64,000 bases of DNA from Consotaella aegiceratis (GTDB lineage Bacteria; Pseudomonadota; Alphaproteobacteria; Rhizobiales; Rhizobiaceae), in assembly GCF_036541425.1 (NCBI RefSeq), contig NZ_JAZHFT010000018.1, forward strand, positions 29,500 to 93,499, read 5' to 3'. Made by a program: the position numbers and the translations under genes. Under the pieces are notes generated by a model. It was given only the letters and a program-made list of their open reading frames with translations, was not told the origin of the DNA and did no database searches. Shown in pieces: positions 1-9,560 of the stretch (its first letter is position 1; each line of letters starts with the position of its first letter).

Positions 1-19
1 TCTGCCGCCCTTTGCCCAG

Positions 20-53
20 AGCCGCCCGAGCTGATTGTTCGGGCGGCTTTTTT
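20..53 (+). terminator. Rho-independent terminator of a gene left of the window
   Basis: A perfect 10-bp stem (AGCCGCCCGA at 20-29 pairs with TCGGGCGGCT at 39-48) encloses a 9-base loop and runs into a T tract at 48-53. The T tract is on the plus strand, so it ends a rightward transcript that starts outside the window, not the leftward permease gene that stops at 150. Confidence 0.8.
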
Positions 54-149
54 GTAAGTTTATCAACCGACTGACCGATCGCTTCTGCGAGACTGATTCA
101 ACGTCTTCAGAAAACGATTCAAGATGCGCACGGTCGGCGCTTTGTCTGG

Positions 150-977
150 CTATTTCACCGCGCCGGCGGTGATGCCGGCGATGAAGTAGCGCTGCAGGAA
201 CAGGAAGACGATCAGCACCGGCACCGTCATGACGACGGCGGCGACCATCACCGCCCCCCAATAGACCCGGTCGAGCCCGACCAGCGCTCCGAGCGCCACC
301 GGCGCGGTCTGCGCGGCCGGCTGGCTCAGCACGAGCAGCGGCCAGAGATAGTTGTTCCAGGATTGCAGGAACAGGATGATCGCCAGCGCGGCGGTCGCCG
401 GCAGCACCAGCGGCAGCGCGACGAACAGGAAGATCTTGACCTCGCCCACGCCGTCCATGCGCGCGGCGTCCAGCATATCCTGCGGCAGCGACAGAAAGTT
501 CTGCCGCATGAAGAAGACGCCGACCGAGTTGAACAGCGGCGGGATGATCACCGCGGCCCAGGTGTTGGTCAAGCCAAACTCACGCGCCACCAGCACGAAT
601 TGCGGGATGACCAGCACGAAATAGGGCACGGTCATCGTCGCGATGACGATCGAGAAGATGGCGTTGCGGCCGAAGAACCGGTAGCGGGCGAAGGAATAGC
701 CGGCCAGGCTGGTCAGGAACACCGATGCCACGGTGAACAGCGTCGAGGTCACCACGCTGTTGAACATCGCCTGGCCGAAGGGCGTCACCTTCAAGAGCGT
801 CCTCCAGTTTTCCACGAAGGAATGACCGAAAAGCAGCGGAATCCCCGGCTGGAAGAATTCGGATTCCGGGATCGTCGCATAGGTCAGCATCAGCCAGAGC
901 GGCGCCAGCCAGATCAGCGCCAGCGGCAGTAGGATCAGATGCAGGCCGATGGCCGAACGGCGCTGGCGCGGCGTCAT
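150..977 (-). CDS. Sugar ABC transporter permease, MalG/UgpE type
   Basis: A 275-residue inner-membrane permease of a carbohydrate ABC importer, the partner of the upstream MalF-type permease. About six hydrophobic segments are visible. The cytoplasmic coupling (EAA-like) loop reads DAARMDGVGEVKIF, followed by ALPLVLP, as expected where the ATPase docks. The start is the ATG at 977, which overlaps the stop of the preceding permease as ATGA. The open frame continues further upstream, but that part is out-of-frame translation of the neighbouring permease. Transcription order is binding protein, MalF type, MalG type; no ATPase lies in this operon, and the nearest is at 7134-8204. The substrate is probably a beta-galactoside, inferred from the divergent GH42 gene. 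Confidence 0.9.
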   Translation of the reverse strand: MTPRQRRSAIGLHLILLPLALIWLAPLWLMLTYATIPESEFFQPGIPLLFGHSFVENWRTLLKVTPFGQAMFNSVVTSTLFTVASVFLTSLAGYSFARYRFFGRNAIFSIVIATMTVPYFVLVIPQFVLVAREFGLTNTWAAVIIPPLFNSVGVFFMRQNFLSLPQDMLDAARMDGVGEVKIFLFVALPLVLPATAALAIILFLQSWNNYLWPLLVLSQPAAQTAPVALGALVGLDRVYWGAVMVAAVVMTVPVLIVFLFLQRYFIAGITAGAVK

Positions 978-1828
978 GCGCGTCTCCTCAGCAGGGCCAT
1001 CTGAACCAGCGAGACCAGGAGCGCAGTCAGCGCGGCCGTATAGCCGATGGCGGCGGCATAGCCGAAATTGAAACTGCGGAAGCCCTGCTGGTAGAGATAC
1101 GTGCCGAGCGTATCGGTGGCTCCGCCCGGCCCGCCCTTGGTGATCAGTTGCGGTTCGGCGAAGAGTTGCAGCGTGCCGATGATCGACAGCACCGCGGCAA
1201 AGGTGATGACGGGTGCGAGCAGCGGCAGCGTGATACTGAGGAACTGGCGCCATTTCGGGACGCCGTCGACATTCGCGGCCTCATACAGATCGGGCGGAAT
1301 GCTCTGCAGCCCCGCCAGAATGATGATGGCGTTATAGCCGGTCCACCGCCAGGTGACGGCGATGACGAGCACCGCGAAGGCCGCCGTCGGCTGCGCCAGC
1401 CAGTCGGGCGTCGGCAGGCCGATCGAGCCGAGCACCTTGTTGACCGCCCCGAACTGCGTGTTGAAGAGCAGCCGGAACACGGCCGAATAGGCGACCTCGC
1501 CGACGACCACCGGCGCGAAGAAGGCAAAGCGGAAGACACCGCGCGCCTTGAGCAGCGACGAGTTCAGCGCCACCGCCAGCAGAATGGCCAGGGCCAGCAT
1601 GATCGGCACCTGGATGAGCAGAAAGCTGAGCGTGTGCGCGAAGGCCCGGTGAAACACCGGGTCGGCGATCAGGCGATCCCAGTTGGTGAGCGAAAAGCCG
1701 GCCTTGCGGCTGCGTGTATTCTCGAAGGAGAAGATCAGGGATTGAACGATCGGCCAAGCCCAGAACACGGCGAACACGGTCAAGTACGGGAGGAGAAAGC
1801 CGTACGCTACCACTGTTCTTCGTTGCAT
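974..1828 (-). CDS. Sugar ABC transporter permease, MalF/UgpA type
   Basis: A 284-residue permease beginning MQRRTVVAYGF, with a typical N-terminal transmembrane segment, six membrane spans in all, and the coupling-loop motif EAANVDGVPKWRQF followed by ITLPLLAP. It pairs with the MalG-type permease at 150-977 (4-base overlap) and takes substrate from the binding protein encoded 63 bases upstream. The start at 1828 is chosen because translation is fully membrane-like from there and a GAAGAGGG stretch lies upstream. An in-frame ATG near 1879 would add a non-hydrophobic leader and is less likely. Confidence 0.9.
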   Translation of the reverse strand: MQRRTVVAYGFLLPYLTVFAVFWAWPIVQSLIFSFENTRSRKAGFSLTNWDRLIADPVFHRAFAHTLSFLLIQVPIMLALAILLAVALNSSLLKARGVFRFAFFAPVVVGEVAYSAVFRLLFNTQFGAVNKVLGSIGLPTPDWLAQPTAAFAVLVIAVTWRWTGYNAIIILAGLQSIPPDLYEAANVDGVPKWRQFLSITLPLLAPVITFAAVLSIIGTLQLFAEPQLITKGGPGGATDTLGTYLYQQGFRSFNFGYAAAIGYTAALTALLVSLVQMALLRRRA

Positions 1829-1891
1829 GCGCCACACGCCCTCTTCAAGGGTGCGGGCCGGCATCGGGCCGACCCGCACGAAGCCCGAGGG

Positions 1892-3181
1892 CTATTCCTG
1901 GATCGGCAATCCGGTGGCCGACGAAATCTGCTCGGCCACCGCGTCGAGCGCCGCCTGAGCGGAATCGTACTTGCCGTCGAGATAGTCGTTCATGGCGACG
2001 ATCATCACCGAACGCCCATCCCAGTAATAGGGTGTCGAGCGATAAACCGGGATGTCCTTGATATCGGACAGCATGTCCTCCCAGACCTTCTGGCCGCCCC
2101 AATAGGGCTGCGGCTCGTGGATGAAGGGATCGTCGAGCGCCGGCAACAGCGACACCGGCAGGCCGCGATACTTCATCATGCCGATCTGCCCTTCGGGCGT
2201 GCCGAGCGCGAACGTCACATAGGCCCAGGCCGCGTCGAGATTGTCGGAACTCGCCGGGATCGCCAGCGACGAGCCGCCGGAGTTGGACAGACGCTGGCCA
2301 CCTTCCTTGAAGGCCGGCATATTGTAGACGCCCCATTTGCCTTCCTGGTCGGGAGCGCTGGAGCGCACCGTGCCTTCGTACCAGCCGCCGCTCACCACCG
2401 ACGCGATGGCATCCGCCTTGAAGAACTGGATCGTCTGATCCCAGCCGCCGGTGGCGAGGATGCCGGCGTCCCAGATCTTCTTCACCGTCTCCAGCGCCTC
2501 GACGCAGCCGGGCTGGTTCACCGTGACCGTTTCTCCGTCGTCGCCGTAGTAGAAGCAGTCGTTCTGGATCGCCAGCATGCGGAACCAGTCGTCGTTGCCG
2601 CCCTTCTCGATCGCGGCCATCTTGACCTTCCCGTCGGTCGCCTCGTCGAGTTTCTTGCCGGCCGCGATGAAGTCATCCCAGGTCTCGATGGCGGCGGGGT
2701 CGATGCCGGCCTGCTCGTAGAGATCGCGGCGATAGAACACCATGACCGGCCCGGTGTCCCACGGCATCGCGTAGGCCGTGCCGTCGTAGTTCAGCTCGGT
2801 CTGCTTGAACGCCGGAAACTTGTCCTTGTAGTCGTCGTAGCCCAGTTCACCCATGTCGGAGAAGCATTCGGGGAAGCGCTGCCAATAGAGTTCGGCCTCG
2901 CTGTTTTCGACCAGGACCACGTCCGGCAGGTCGACGCCACCCGCCGCACAGCCGGCCAGCGCCCGGTCGTGCAGGTCGGCATGGCCCATGTTCTGGACCG
3001 TCACCTTGACGTCGGGATACTGCTCGTTGAAGGCCGGCACGATGTGCTCCAGCGCCTCGGCTGCGATGTTCCACCCCCAAACCGTGATCTCGCCGCTCGG
3101 CTTGTCCTGGGCTGTCGCCGGCGCGACGACGAATGCCGTCGACGCCAGACAGGCACCGAATATGATTGTCTTGGATGTCAT
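1892..3181 (-). CDS. Sugar ABC transporter substrate-binding protein
   Basis: A 429-residue periplasmic binding protein of the extracellular solute-binding family 1. A cleavable signal peptide (MTSKTIIFGACLASTAFVV, then APATAQ) ends near residue 25, followed by the typical opening GEITVWGWN. Later blocks such as YAMPWDTGPVMVFYRRDLY and the WDDFIAAGKKL region are characteristic of this family. The ATG at 3181 follows a strong ribosome-binding site (GGAAGGGGG). It is the first gene of the leftward importer operon, divergent from the GH42 gene at 3443, so the 261 bases between them should hold both promoters. The substrate is inferred from the neighbour, not from the protein. Confidence 0.92.
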   Translation of the reverse strand: MTSKTIIFGACLASTAFVVAPATAQDKPSGEITVWGWNIAAEALEHIVPAFNEQYPDVKVTVQNMGHADLHDRALAGCAAGGVDLPDVVLVENSEAELYWQRFPECFSDMGELGYDDYKDKFPAFKQTELNYDGTAYAMPWDTGPVMVFYRRDLYEQAGIDPAAIETWDDFIAAGKKLDEATDGKVKMAAIEKGGNDDWFRMLAIQNDCFYYGDDGETVTVNQPGCVEALETVKKIWDAGILATGGWDQTIQFFKADAIASVVSGGWYEGTVRSSAPDQEGKWGVYNMPAFKEGGQRLSNSGGSSLAIPASSDNLDAAWAYVTFALGTPEGQIGMMKYRGLPVSLLPALDDPFIHEPQPYWGGQKVWEDMLSDIKDIPVYRSTPYYWDGRSVMIVAMNDYLDGKYDSAQAALDAVAEQISSATGLPIQE

Positions 3182-3442
3182 GGCTGAAATCCCCCTTCCC
3201 AAGGATTCTTTGTCCGTCTCGCGCAGGGCAAAAGTTTCACTGAATGGAACACAGTCCTGCCAGTCGAGATCTGGATTGAAATTGTTAGGTGGAGCCGCTA
3301 GCCCTGTCAACAGAACCGAGCCCACCCCCAGAACCGGACCAATACAGTCGGAGACCGGAGCCGATCGGCTGTTGGAAGCGGTGGCGGCGGGGGCTGTAAT
3401 CGCGGCGCGGGGCAAGGGCGCCACCCTCGGAGGAGATCGTCG

Positions 3443-5377
3443 ATGCTGGGCGTTTGCTACTATCCCGAACAATGGCCCGAGAGCCTGTGGGCGAGTGATG
3501 CCGAGCGCATGCGCGACCTCGGCATCACTTATGTGCGCATCTCCGAATTCGCCTGGTCGCGGATCGAGCCGGAGCCTGGCCGGATTGACTTCGATTGGCT
3601 CGACCGGATTGTCGCCATCCTCGGCGATGCCGGACTGAAGATCGTGCTCGGCACGCCGACGGCGACGCCACCCAAATGGCTCGCCGACCGGTCGCCGGAG
3701 ATCCTGCTTGTCGATGCCCAGGGCCGCCGCCGCCGCCATGGCGGCCGCCGGCACTACGACTTTTCGAGCGACGTCTACTGGCAGGAGAGCGAGCGCATCG
3801 TCACCCTGATGGCCGAGCGCTATTGCGCCAACCCGCATGTCGCCGGCTGGCAGATCGACAACGAGTTCGGCTGCCACGACACGACGCTCTCCTACAGTCC
3901 CGCCGCCGAGGCCGGCTTTCGCCAATGGCTGGAAAAGCGCTACGGCACCATCGCGGCGCTGAACATGGCCTGGGGCACGGTGTTCTGGAGCATGGAATAC
4001 CGCAGCTTTGAGGAGATCGAGGCGCCCAATCTCGTCGTCGCCGATGCTGCCCCGGCGCATCTTCTCGACTTCCAGCGCTACGCCAGCGACCGCATCGCCG
4101 CCTATGGCCGGATGCAATCGGAGATCATCCGGTCACGGACCCGGGAGCAATTCGTCACGACGAACTTCATGAACTTCTTCTTCGAGTTCGATCCGTTCGC
4201 GACCATGGACGCCTACGATCTCGCCACCTGGGACAGCTATCCGCTCGGCCAGACCGACCGGATGACGTTGCCCGAGGACGAGAACCGCATCTTCGCGCGC
4301 ACCGGCCACCCGGACGTGCCGGGCTTCGGCAACGACTTCTACCGCGGCGTCGGCGAGGGTCGCTTCTGGATCATGGAGCAGCAGCCGGGACCCGTGAACT
4401 GGGCTCTGCACAACCCGGCGCCGCTGCCGGGCATGGTGCGGCTCTGGACCTGGCAGGCGCTGGCCCAGGGCGCCGAGGTCGTCTCCTACTTCCGCTGGCG
4501 CCAGGCGCCCTTCGCCCAGGAGCAGATGCATGCAGCCCTGAACCGGCCGGACAATATGCTCGACTGCGGCGGCGAGGAGGCGAGCCAGGTCGCCCGGGAG
4601 CTTCGAGATGTTGCCCTTTCTGCTCCGTCCCAGGCTCCCGTCGCGGTCGTCGCGGACATGGAAATGGAGTGGATGACCCGCTTCCTGCCGCAAAGCCACG
4701 AGTTCAGCTACAAGACCCTGCTCTGGGGCTGGTACTCCAAGCTGCGCAGCCTCGGTCTCGACGTCGACGTCGTGCCGCCCGGCCGCAATCTTACCGACTA
4801 CAAATTGGTCGTCGTGCCGAGCCTCGGCACGGTGCGCGAACAGACGCTGGAGACTCTGAAGACGACGGATGCTGTCGTCCTCTACGGACCCCGCACCGGC
4901 TGGAAGACCGAGGATTTCGCCATTCCCGCCGATCTGGCGCCCGGCCGGCTGCAGGAGGTCTTGCCGCTCAAGGTCGCACGCGTCGAAACCTTGAGGCCCG
5001 AGATGCCGGTGACGGTGGAAGGCGCGGTCGGCGGTCAGGTCCTCATCTGGCGCGAATTCATCGAGAGCGATCTTGAGCCGCTCGCCCGGTTCGAGGATGG
5101 AAACGGCGCCTTGTTCGCCGCTGGCCGGCAGCACTATCTCGCGGGTTGGCCGGACGAGCGCCTGCTCGACGCGACGATCCGCCACGTCGCGGACAAAGCG
5201 GGCCTCGGCGTCGACGACCTGCCCAAGGGCTTGCGGCTTCAGCGCCGCGGCGGTCTCACCTTCGCGCTCAATTTCGGCCCCGACGCGGTCGACGTGCCGG
5301 CTCCCGCGACTGCCGATTTCCTCCTCGGCTCGCGGCGTCTGGGGCCGCAGGACGTGGCGATCTGGCGAGCCGGATGA
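3443..5377 (+). CDS. GH42 beta-galactosidase
   Basis: A 644-residue family 42 glycoside hydrolase that removes terminal beta-galactosyl residues. The N terminus (GVCYYPEQWPE) begins the TIM barrel. The acid/base glutamate is E141 in IDNEFG and the nucleophile is E312 in IMEQQPGPVNW; these positions match those known for Thermus thermophilus A4 GH42. The barrel is followed by a trimerisation-like domain from about residue 395 and a small beta domain that ends near QDVAIWRAG. There is no signal peptide, so it is cytoplasmic and acts on imported galactosides. The start is set by GGAGGAG 9 bases upstream. It is divergent from the binding-protein operon at 150-3181, which very likely supplies its substrate. 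Confidence 0.95.
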   Translation: MLGVCYYPEQWPESLWASDAERMRDLGITYVRISEFAWSRIEPEPGRIDFDWLDRIVAILGDAGLKIVLGTPTATPPKWLADRSPEILLVDAQGRRRRHGGRRHYDFSSDVYWQESERIVTLMAERYCANPHVAGWQIDNEFGCHDTTLSYSPAAEAGFRQWLEKRYGTIAALNMAWGTVFWSMEYRSFEEIEAPNLVVADAAPAHLLDFQRYASDRIAAYGRMQSEIIRSRTREQFVTTNFMNFFFEFDPFATMDAYDLATWDSYPLGQTDRMTLPEDENRIFARTGHPDVPGFGNDFYRGVGEGRFWIMEQQPGPVNWALHNPAPLPGMVRLWTWQALAQGAEVVSYFRWRQAPFAQEQMHAALNRPDNMLDCGGEEASQVARELRDVALSAPSQAPVAVVADMEMEWMTRFLPQSHEFSYKTLLWGWYSKLRSLGLDVDVVPPGRNLTDYKLVVVPSLGTVREQTLETLKTTDAVVLYGPRTGWKTEDFAIPADLAPGRLQEVLPLKVARVETLRPEMPVTVEGAVGGQVLIWREFIESDLEPLARFEDGNGALFAAGRQHYLAGWPDERLLDATIRHVADKAGLGVDDLPKGLRLQRRGGLTFALNFGPDAVDVPAPATADFLLGSRRLGPQDVAIWRAG

Positions 5378-5470
5378 GCCGGCGCCACCGCTAAGCAGCC
5401 CCTGCGGCACCCACCGTCGCAGGATCCCTGCCAGCGATGGCTCCCCCGCAACGGGCTGAGCCGGGCCGAC

Positions 5471-6121
5471 CTAGGATCGTAGGGGTTCCAGGTCCTGGCG
5501 CTTCGTCGCTGCCATGGTCCGTTCCAGCGTGTCCCGATCAAGCGGCACGCAATAGACCGGCGTGCCATGCTCGAAGCGCCACCCTTCTCGAAGCGGGCCG
5601 GCATCGACCGCGTCGTAGCCGAATTCATCGAGCAGTCGGACCGCGATCGCCTTCCCTTCCGTGTCGTCTCCGGCGATCGGAATCGCCCGCCTCTCAGGCG
5701 ATCCGGAAGGCCTGCCGTCGGATTCCAGATCGTTCATGGTGATTGCATTGAAGACCTTCACGATCCGTGACTGGGGAAGATGACGGGCGAGCATTTCGCT
5801 TGTCGTCGTCTCCTTGCGGTCGAGTTCTCCGATCCTCCCGTCGCGCTGCGGATAGTAGTTGTTCGCGTCGAACACGATCTTGCCGGCCAAGGGCTCGACT
5901 GGAATCTGGCTGTAGGCGACGAGCGGCACTGCGGCCAGGACCACGTCGCCGAACGCCGCCGCCTGCTCGGCCGTGCCGGTTTCGCAGCCGATCCCGTAGC
6001 GCAGGCTGAATAGGGTTTCGGGTCCGCGCGAATTGCTGAGCATGACCTGATGCCCGTGCTGAACCGCCAGCTTGCCGACGGTTCGCCCGACAAATCCAGC
6101 CCCGATGATGCCGATCTTCAT
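5471..6121 (-). CDS. NADPH-dependent reductase of the F420:NADP oxidoreductase family
   Basis: A 216-residue Rossmann protein. It opens MKIGIIGAGFVGRTVG, a GxGxxG nucleotide-binding loop, followed by LSNSRGP, which in this family holds the 2'-phosphate of NADP. The central block FDANNYYPQRDG and the segment VKVFNAI are typical of the NpdG/YrpB-like (COG2085) group. Known members reduce F420 or small carbonyl substrates; the substrate here cannot be read. The ATG at 6121 follows TTGGAGAAGACT. It is divergent from a LysR-type regulator at 6228, the usual layout for a single target gene controlled by its neighbour. Cytoplasmic. Confidence 0.85.
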   Translation of the reverse strand: MKIGIIGAGFVGRTVGKLAVQHGHQVMLSNSRGPETLFSLRYGIGCETGTAEQAAAFGDVVLAAVPLVAYSQIPVEPLAGKIVFDANNYYPQRDGRIGELDRKETTTSEMLARHLPQSRIVKVFNAITMNDLESDGRPSGSPERRAIPIAGDDTEGKAIAVRLLDEFGYDAVDAGPLREGWRFEHGTPVYCVPLDRDTLERTMAATKRQDLEPLRS

Positions 6122-6227
6122 AGTCTTCTCCAAGTTCGATGAGTGAGCTTGGCACGGTTTAATTCGGCGCCTTTTTGCGATAAATATCCAATATAGAACC
6201 ATACTCCCAACCAACAGTAGGCAATCA

Positions 6228-7118
6228 ATGGATCGGCTAACCAGCATGTCCGTCTTCTTGAAGGTTGCGGACCTGGGTTCCTTCGCGGCGGCGGCCCAAA
6301 TGCTCGACATGTCGCCTCAAATGGTCGCCAAGCACGTCGTCTATCTGGAAGATCGCCTCGGCACAGCGCTCATTCATCGCACGACGCGCCGCCACAGCCT
6401 GACCGATGTGGGTCGCGCCTATTATGATCGCTGCAAGTTGGTTCTGGCAGAGGCCGAGGCCGCAGACCTGCTGGCGCAGGAGATGCACACCCGCCCCAAG
6501 GGCCTCCTGCGCGTCAACGCTCCGGTGACGTTCGGAGCCATCTGCTTGGCGCCACTCGTCACCCGCTATCTGGCGCAGCATCCCGAAATGCGGGTCGACC
6601 TCTCGCTGACCGATCGCTACGTCGACGTGGTGGAGGAAGGGTTCGAGGTGATCATCCGGATCGGCGAGATCGACGACACCGCGCTCATCGCCCATCCACT
6701 CGCCCCCTATCGGCTGATCGCCTGCGCCTCGCCTGGATACATCGCCAGGCGGGGGATGCCCGACGTGCCCGACGATCTCGTCCGGCACGACTGCCTGCTC
6801 TTCGGCTACGGCGGTTCGACGGTCTGCCGCTGGCAGTTCACGTGCGCCGGAAAGTCCACGGAGATCGAGGTCGAGGGGCGGTTTCGCAGCAATGACTGGC
6901 GAGCGCTGCTGCATGCGGCGATCGAGGGATATGGCCTGACGCTCGGGCCGGAAAGCGTTCTGGCCGGAGAGATCGCGGCTGGCCGGCTGGTTCGTGTGCT
7001 GCCCGGCTTCGAAGGCCCTGCTTGGCCGATGCATGCGGTCTATCCGGCGGGGCGCCGGCCAACCGCCAAGGTGCGAAGCTTCATCGAGACGCTGCTCGAC
7101 GAGTACGGCGCCGGATGA
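6228..7118 (+). CDS. LysR-family transcriptional regulator
   Basis: A 296-residue LTTR. The N-terminal winged helix spans residues 1-60 (MDRLTSMSVFLKVADLGSF, then AAAAQMLDMSPQMVAKHVVYLE). An effector-binding domain from about residue 90 starts KGLLRVNAPVTFG, the wording typical of the CrgA/DmlR-like subgroup. It is divergent from the reductase gene at 5471-6121 and probably controls it and itself. The 106-base intergenic stretch is AT-rich compared with the flanks (for example AAATATCCAATATAG near 6182), which fits a shared promoter region. The effector is unknown. Confidence 0.92.
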   Translation: MDRLTSMSVFLKVADLGSFAAAAQMLDMSPQMVAKHVVYLEDRLGTALIHRTTRRHSLTDVGRAYYDRCKLVLAEAEAADLLAQEMHTRPKGLLRVNAPVTFGAICLAPLVTRYLAQHPEMRVDLSLTDRYVDVVEEGFEVIIRIGEIDDTALIAHPLAPYRLIACASPGYIARRGMPDVPDDLVRHDCLLFGYGGSTVCRWQFTCAGKSTEIEVEGRFRSNDWRALLHAAIEGYGLTLGPESVLAGEIAAGRLVRVLPGFEGPAWPMHAVYPAGRRPTAKVRSFIETLLDEYGAG

Positions 7119-7133
7119 CCGTCGGTGCGGCTG

Positions 7134-8204
7134 TTACCGCAGCCGCATCCCCTCGGGCGTGAACAGGCGCACGTCGCCGGGCGCGAAGCCAAAGCTGTTG
7201 ACGCTGCCGCTCGGCGAATGGAACACGCCGTCCTGCTTGACGACGACGCGCTGGCCGGACGGCAGCCGGCCGTAGACGTAGGTGACGCCGCCCAACCGTT
7301 CGACGACCTCGGTCTTCACCGGCAGCTGGATCTGGCCTTCGCTCGGGGCATGGAAATGCTCCGGGCGGATGCCGACCTGCACCTTCGTGCCGGGGTCGAG
7401 CGTCGTCTCGGCCAGTGGCACGTCGGCGACCACGTCGCCCGGCAGCCCGATCCGGCCGTCGGCGAGCACCGTGCCTTCGATGAAGTTCATCCGCGGCGAT
7501 CCGATGAAACCGGCGACGAAATCGTTGTCGGGGTTCTCGTAGAGATCGATCGGCGCGCCGATCTGCTCGATCCGGCCATCGCGCAGCACCACGATCTTGT
7601 CGGCCAGCGTCATCGCCTCGGTCTGGTCGTGAGTAACATAGATCATCGTGTTGCCCAGCCGCTGATGCAGTGTGGCGATCTCGACGCGCATCTGCACACG
7701 AAGCTCGGCGTCCAGGTTGGACAAGGGTTCGTCGAACAGGAAGACCTGCGGCTCGCGCACGATCGCGCGACCGATGGCGACGCGCTGGCGCTGTCCGCCG
7801 GAGAGTTGCGAGGGACGCCGGTCGAGAAAGTCCCCCAGTTGCAGGATGTCGGCGGCGATCATCAGGCGCCGTTCGGCTTCGGCCTTCGGCGTGCCCGTCG
7901 TGCGCAGCCCGAAGGTCATGTTTCCGCGCACCGTCATGTGTGGATAAAGCGCGTAGGACTGGAACACCATCGCCACGCCGCGTTGAGCCGGTTCGGCTTC
8001 GTTGACGCGTTTGCCGCCGATGCGGATCTCGCCCTCGCTGACCTCTTCCAGTCCGGCGACCATCCTGAGCAGCGTCGACTTTCCGCAGCCGGACGGGCCG
8101 ACGAAAACGCACAGCTCGCCTTCCTGCACCGTCAGATCGACGCCATGGATGACCTCGACCCCACCGAATTGCTTGCGCACTCTCTCCAGTTCGACCTGGC
8201 TCAT
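7134..8204 (-). CDS. Sugar ABC transporter ATPase, UgpC/MalK type
   Basis: A 356-residue ATPase with Walker A GPSGCGKST (about residues 37-45), Q-loop VFQSYALYPHM, signature LSGGQRQRVAIGRA, Walker B VFLFDEPLSNLDAE and a switch histidine in YVTHDQ. A TOBE/regulatory domain occupies the last 110 residues. It is the second gene of a leftward pair, overlapping the IclR gene as ATGA. No permease lies in this pair, so it probably energises the permeases at 150-1828 or is shared with other importers here. Cytoplasmic, membrane-associated. Confidence 0.94.
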   Translation of the reverse strand: MSQVELERVRKQFGGVEVIHGVDLTVQEGELCVFVGPSGCGKSTLLRMVAGLEEVSEGEIRIGGKRVNEAEPAQRGVAMVFQSYALYPHMTVRGNMTFGLRTTGTPKAEAERRLMIAADILQLGDFLDRRPSQLSGGQRQRVAIGRAIVREPQVFLFDEPLSNLDAELRVQMRVEIATLHQRLGNTMIYVTHDQTEAMTLADKIVVLRDGRIEQIGAPIDLYENPDNDFVAGFIGSPRMNFIEGTVLADGRIGLPGDVVADVPLAETTLDPGTKVQVGIRPEHFHAPSEGQIQLPVKTEVVERLGGVTYVYGRLPSGQRVVVKQDGVFHSPSGSVNSFGFAPGDVRLFTPEGMRLR

Positions 8205-9070
8205 ATCACCAATCCATCCCGGGAGAGTTCCATCCTCGCCCCCTGTTGCTCGAAGTCGACGAGTTGAATGGCGGCCGCCTCGGCCACCGCAGCGGCGGCT
8301 TCCTGCACCTGGGGTGCATGGCCCTCGATCGCCGCCAGCGTGCTGGCCCGGACGTTGGCGCTGATCGAGATGGCCCCCAGCAGGCCGCCTGCCTTTGAGA
8401 CGACCGGCGCTGCCAGGCAGACCACGCCGTCCTCGTTCTCTTCGTCGTCCAGAGCATAGCCACGTGTGCGGATCGTCTCGAGCTCGCGTCGCAGATCGTC
8501 GGCGGACGCGATGGTCTTGTCCGTTTGTGGGCGAAACGTCTGCTGCTGTAACGCCGCGTGCAGGTCGTCGTCAGGCAGCCGCGCCAACATCGCCTTGCCC
8601 AGTGCCGTGCAATAGCTCGGCGCTACTCTGCCCGGTCGCGACAGGCGACAGGCCATCATCGGGGCGGCCAGCGTGACCAGATAAAGCACCTGTCCGCCTT
8701 CGAGACACGCCAGATGCGTGGTCAGGCCGATCGTCCCATGCAGGAGTTCGAGCACCGGGCGCGCCGCCTTGGCCAGTGACGCGCTTTCCCACGCGGCATA
8801 GCCGAGACGCAAGGCGCGCATGCCGATGCTGTATCGCTGGGTTTCGGAATGAAATTCCAGCATCCGTTCGGCGCGCAGCTGCTGCAACAGCCTGTGCAGC
8901 GTCGCCTTGGGCAGCGCGACGCTGCGCTCCAGCTCGACGAAACGCAGGGGCCGGCCAGCCGTCGCGATCACGTCCAGCACATACAAGGCCCGGGAAACGG
9001 GGCTCACGAGATCCGACGTCGGCTTCGCCGCCAAGTCCGGTATATCGGGCGTGGAGGGCGTCCTCGCCAT
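8201..9070 (-). CDS. IclR-family transcriptional regulator
   Basis: An IclR regulator of about 289 residues. A winged helix (VSRALYVLDVIATAGRPLRF, then LERSVALPKATLHRLLQQL) precedes an effector-binding domain containing YCTALGKAMLARLP and GYALDDEENEDGVVCLAAPV, the family hallmarks. Three starts are possible: 9070 (chosen, preceded by GGGGAAG), 9094 and 9148. The conserved part begins well downstream of all three. It is co-transcribed with the ABC ATPase at 7134 (4-base overlap). It is a candidate regulator of the sugar and sugar-acid genes to its right, which share an ATTTTATNCG promoter motif. Confidence 0.9.
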   Translation of the reverse strand: MARTPSTPDIPDLAAKPTSDLVSPVSRALYVLDVIATAGRPLRFVELERSVALPKATLHRLLQQLRAERMLEFHSETQRYSIGMRALRLGYAAWESASLAKAARPVLELLHGTIGLTTHLACLEGGQVLYLVTLAAPMMACRLSRPGRVAPSYCTALGKAMLARLPDDDLHAALQQQTFRPQTDKTIASADDLRRELETIRTRGYALDDEENEDGVVCLAAPVVSKAGGLLGAISISANVRASTLAAIEGHAPQVQEAAAAVAEAAAIQLVDFEQQGARMELSRDGLVI

Positions 9071-9560
9071 GGTGCGCGGCTTCCCCGTGTTCATTGCAGT
9101 AGCTTGGGTCCAGGCACCATGTCTAGGAGAACGAGCCACCGATTTCAATGAACAAGACAGAGTTCCAGTCGTTGGACCTTCCGCTCTCGCCCGCTTGCCG
9201 GGTCCGGATGAGCATCGGCTTTAAACCAGCGTTGCAGGTGGCGGAATAAATGCCGCTTGGCTCGGCCGAACGAAGAGCTGCGCCTGCTTTCTGCCAGGCG
9301 GAAGAAAAAGAAGCGAAGACTTCCGCGACCCCGATCCTGAAACTATTTTATCCGACGCCCGATTTTATTCGATACTGATGACGGCCGCGACTGTCGGGAG
9401 CGGCATGTCGCCGGGGCCGAATGACGATCCGGGGAGAAATAGACACTTCGTGTGGCCGCACTCAGCCGGCCGCAACTCCGAGCCTGGGGGCACCGCGCGA
9501 CGGCATCGAGGCCGACGCGGTGTCCGGGCGACTTGGAAGAATTGAGGGGGGAGACAATCC
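9071..9560. other. Intergenic region between iclR and the enolase-family gene
   Basis: About 490 bases with no credible gene. The left part may be an unused 5' extension of the IclR gene. The middle is unusually AT-rich for this window and contains two tandem copies of ATTTTATNCG at 9345-9354 and 9362-9371, which recur upstream of two other units of the cluster. The last 20 bases hold the strong ribosome-binding site (GGGGGGAG) of the gene at 9561. Confidence 0.6.
9345..9371. promoter_or_regulatory. Tandem ATTTTATNCG motif, putative operator
   Basis: Two copies of ATTTTATNCG lie 17 bases apart (ATTTTATCCG at 9345, ATTTTATTCG at 9362), upstream of the enolase-superfamily gene. The same 10-mer pattern occurs at 10730-10739 and 15417-15426, both in promoter regions of the same sugar cluster. 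The bound regulator is not known; the IclR protein encoded at 8201-9070 and the ROK protein at 15469-16704 are candidates. Confidence 0.45.

Noticed and set aside
1148..3187. Long plus-strand open frame (about 680 codons) opposite the first binding protein and permease
   Set aside because: Its translation is Arg/Gly/His-rich with no fold-like pattern, and it lies antisense to genes with clear motifs. In GC-rich DNA such mirror frames are expected.
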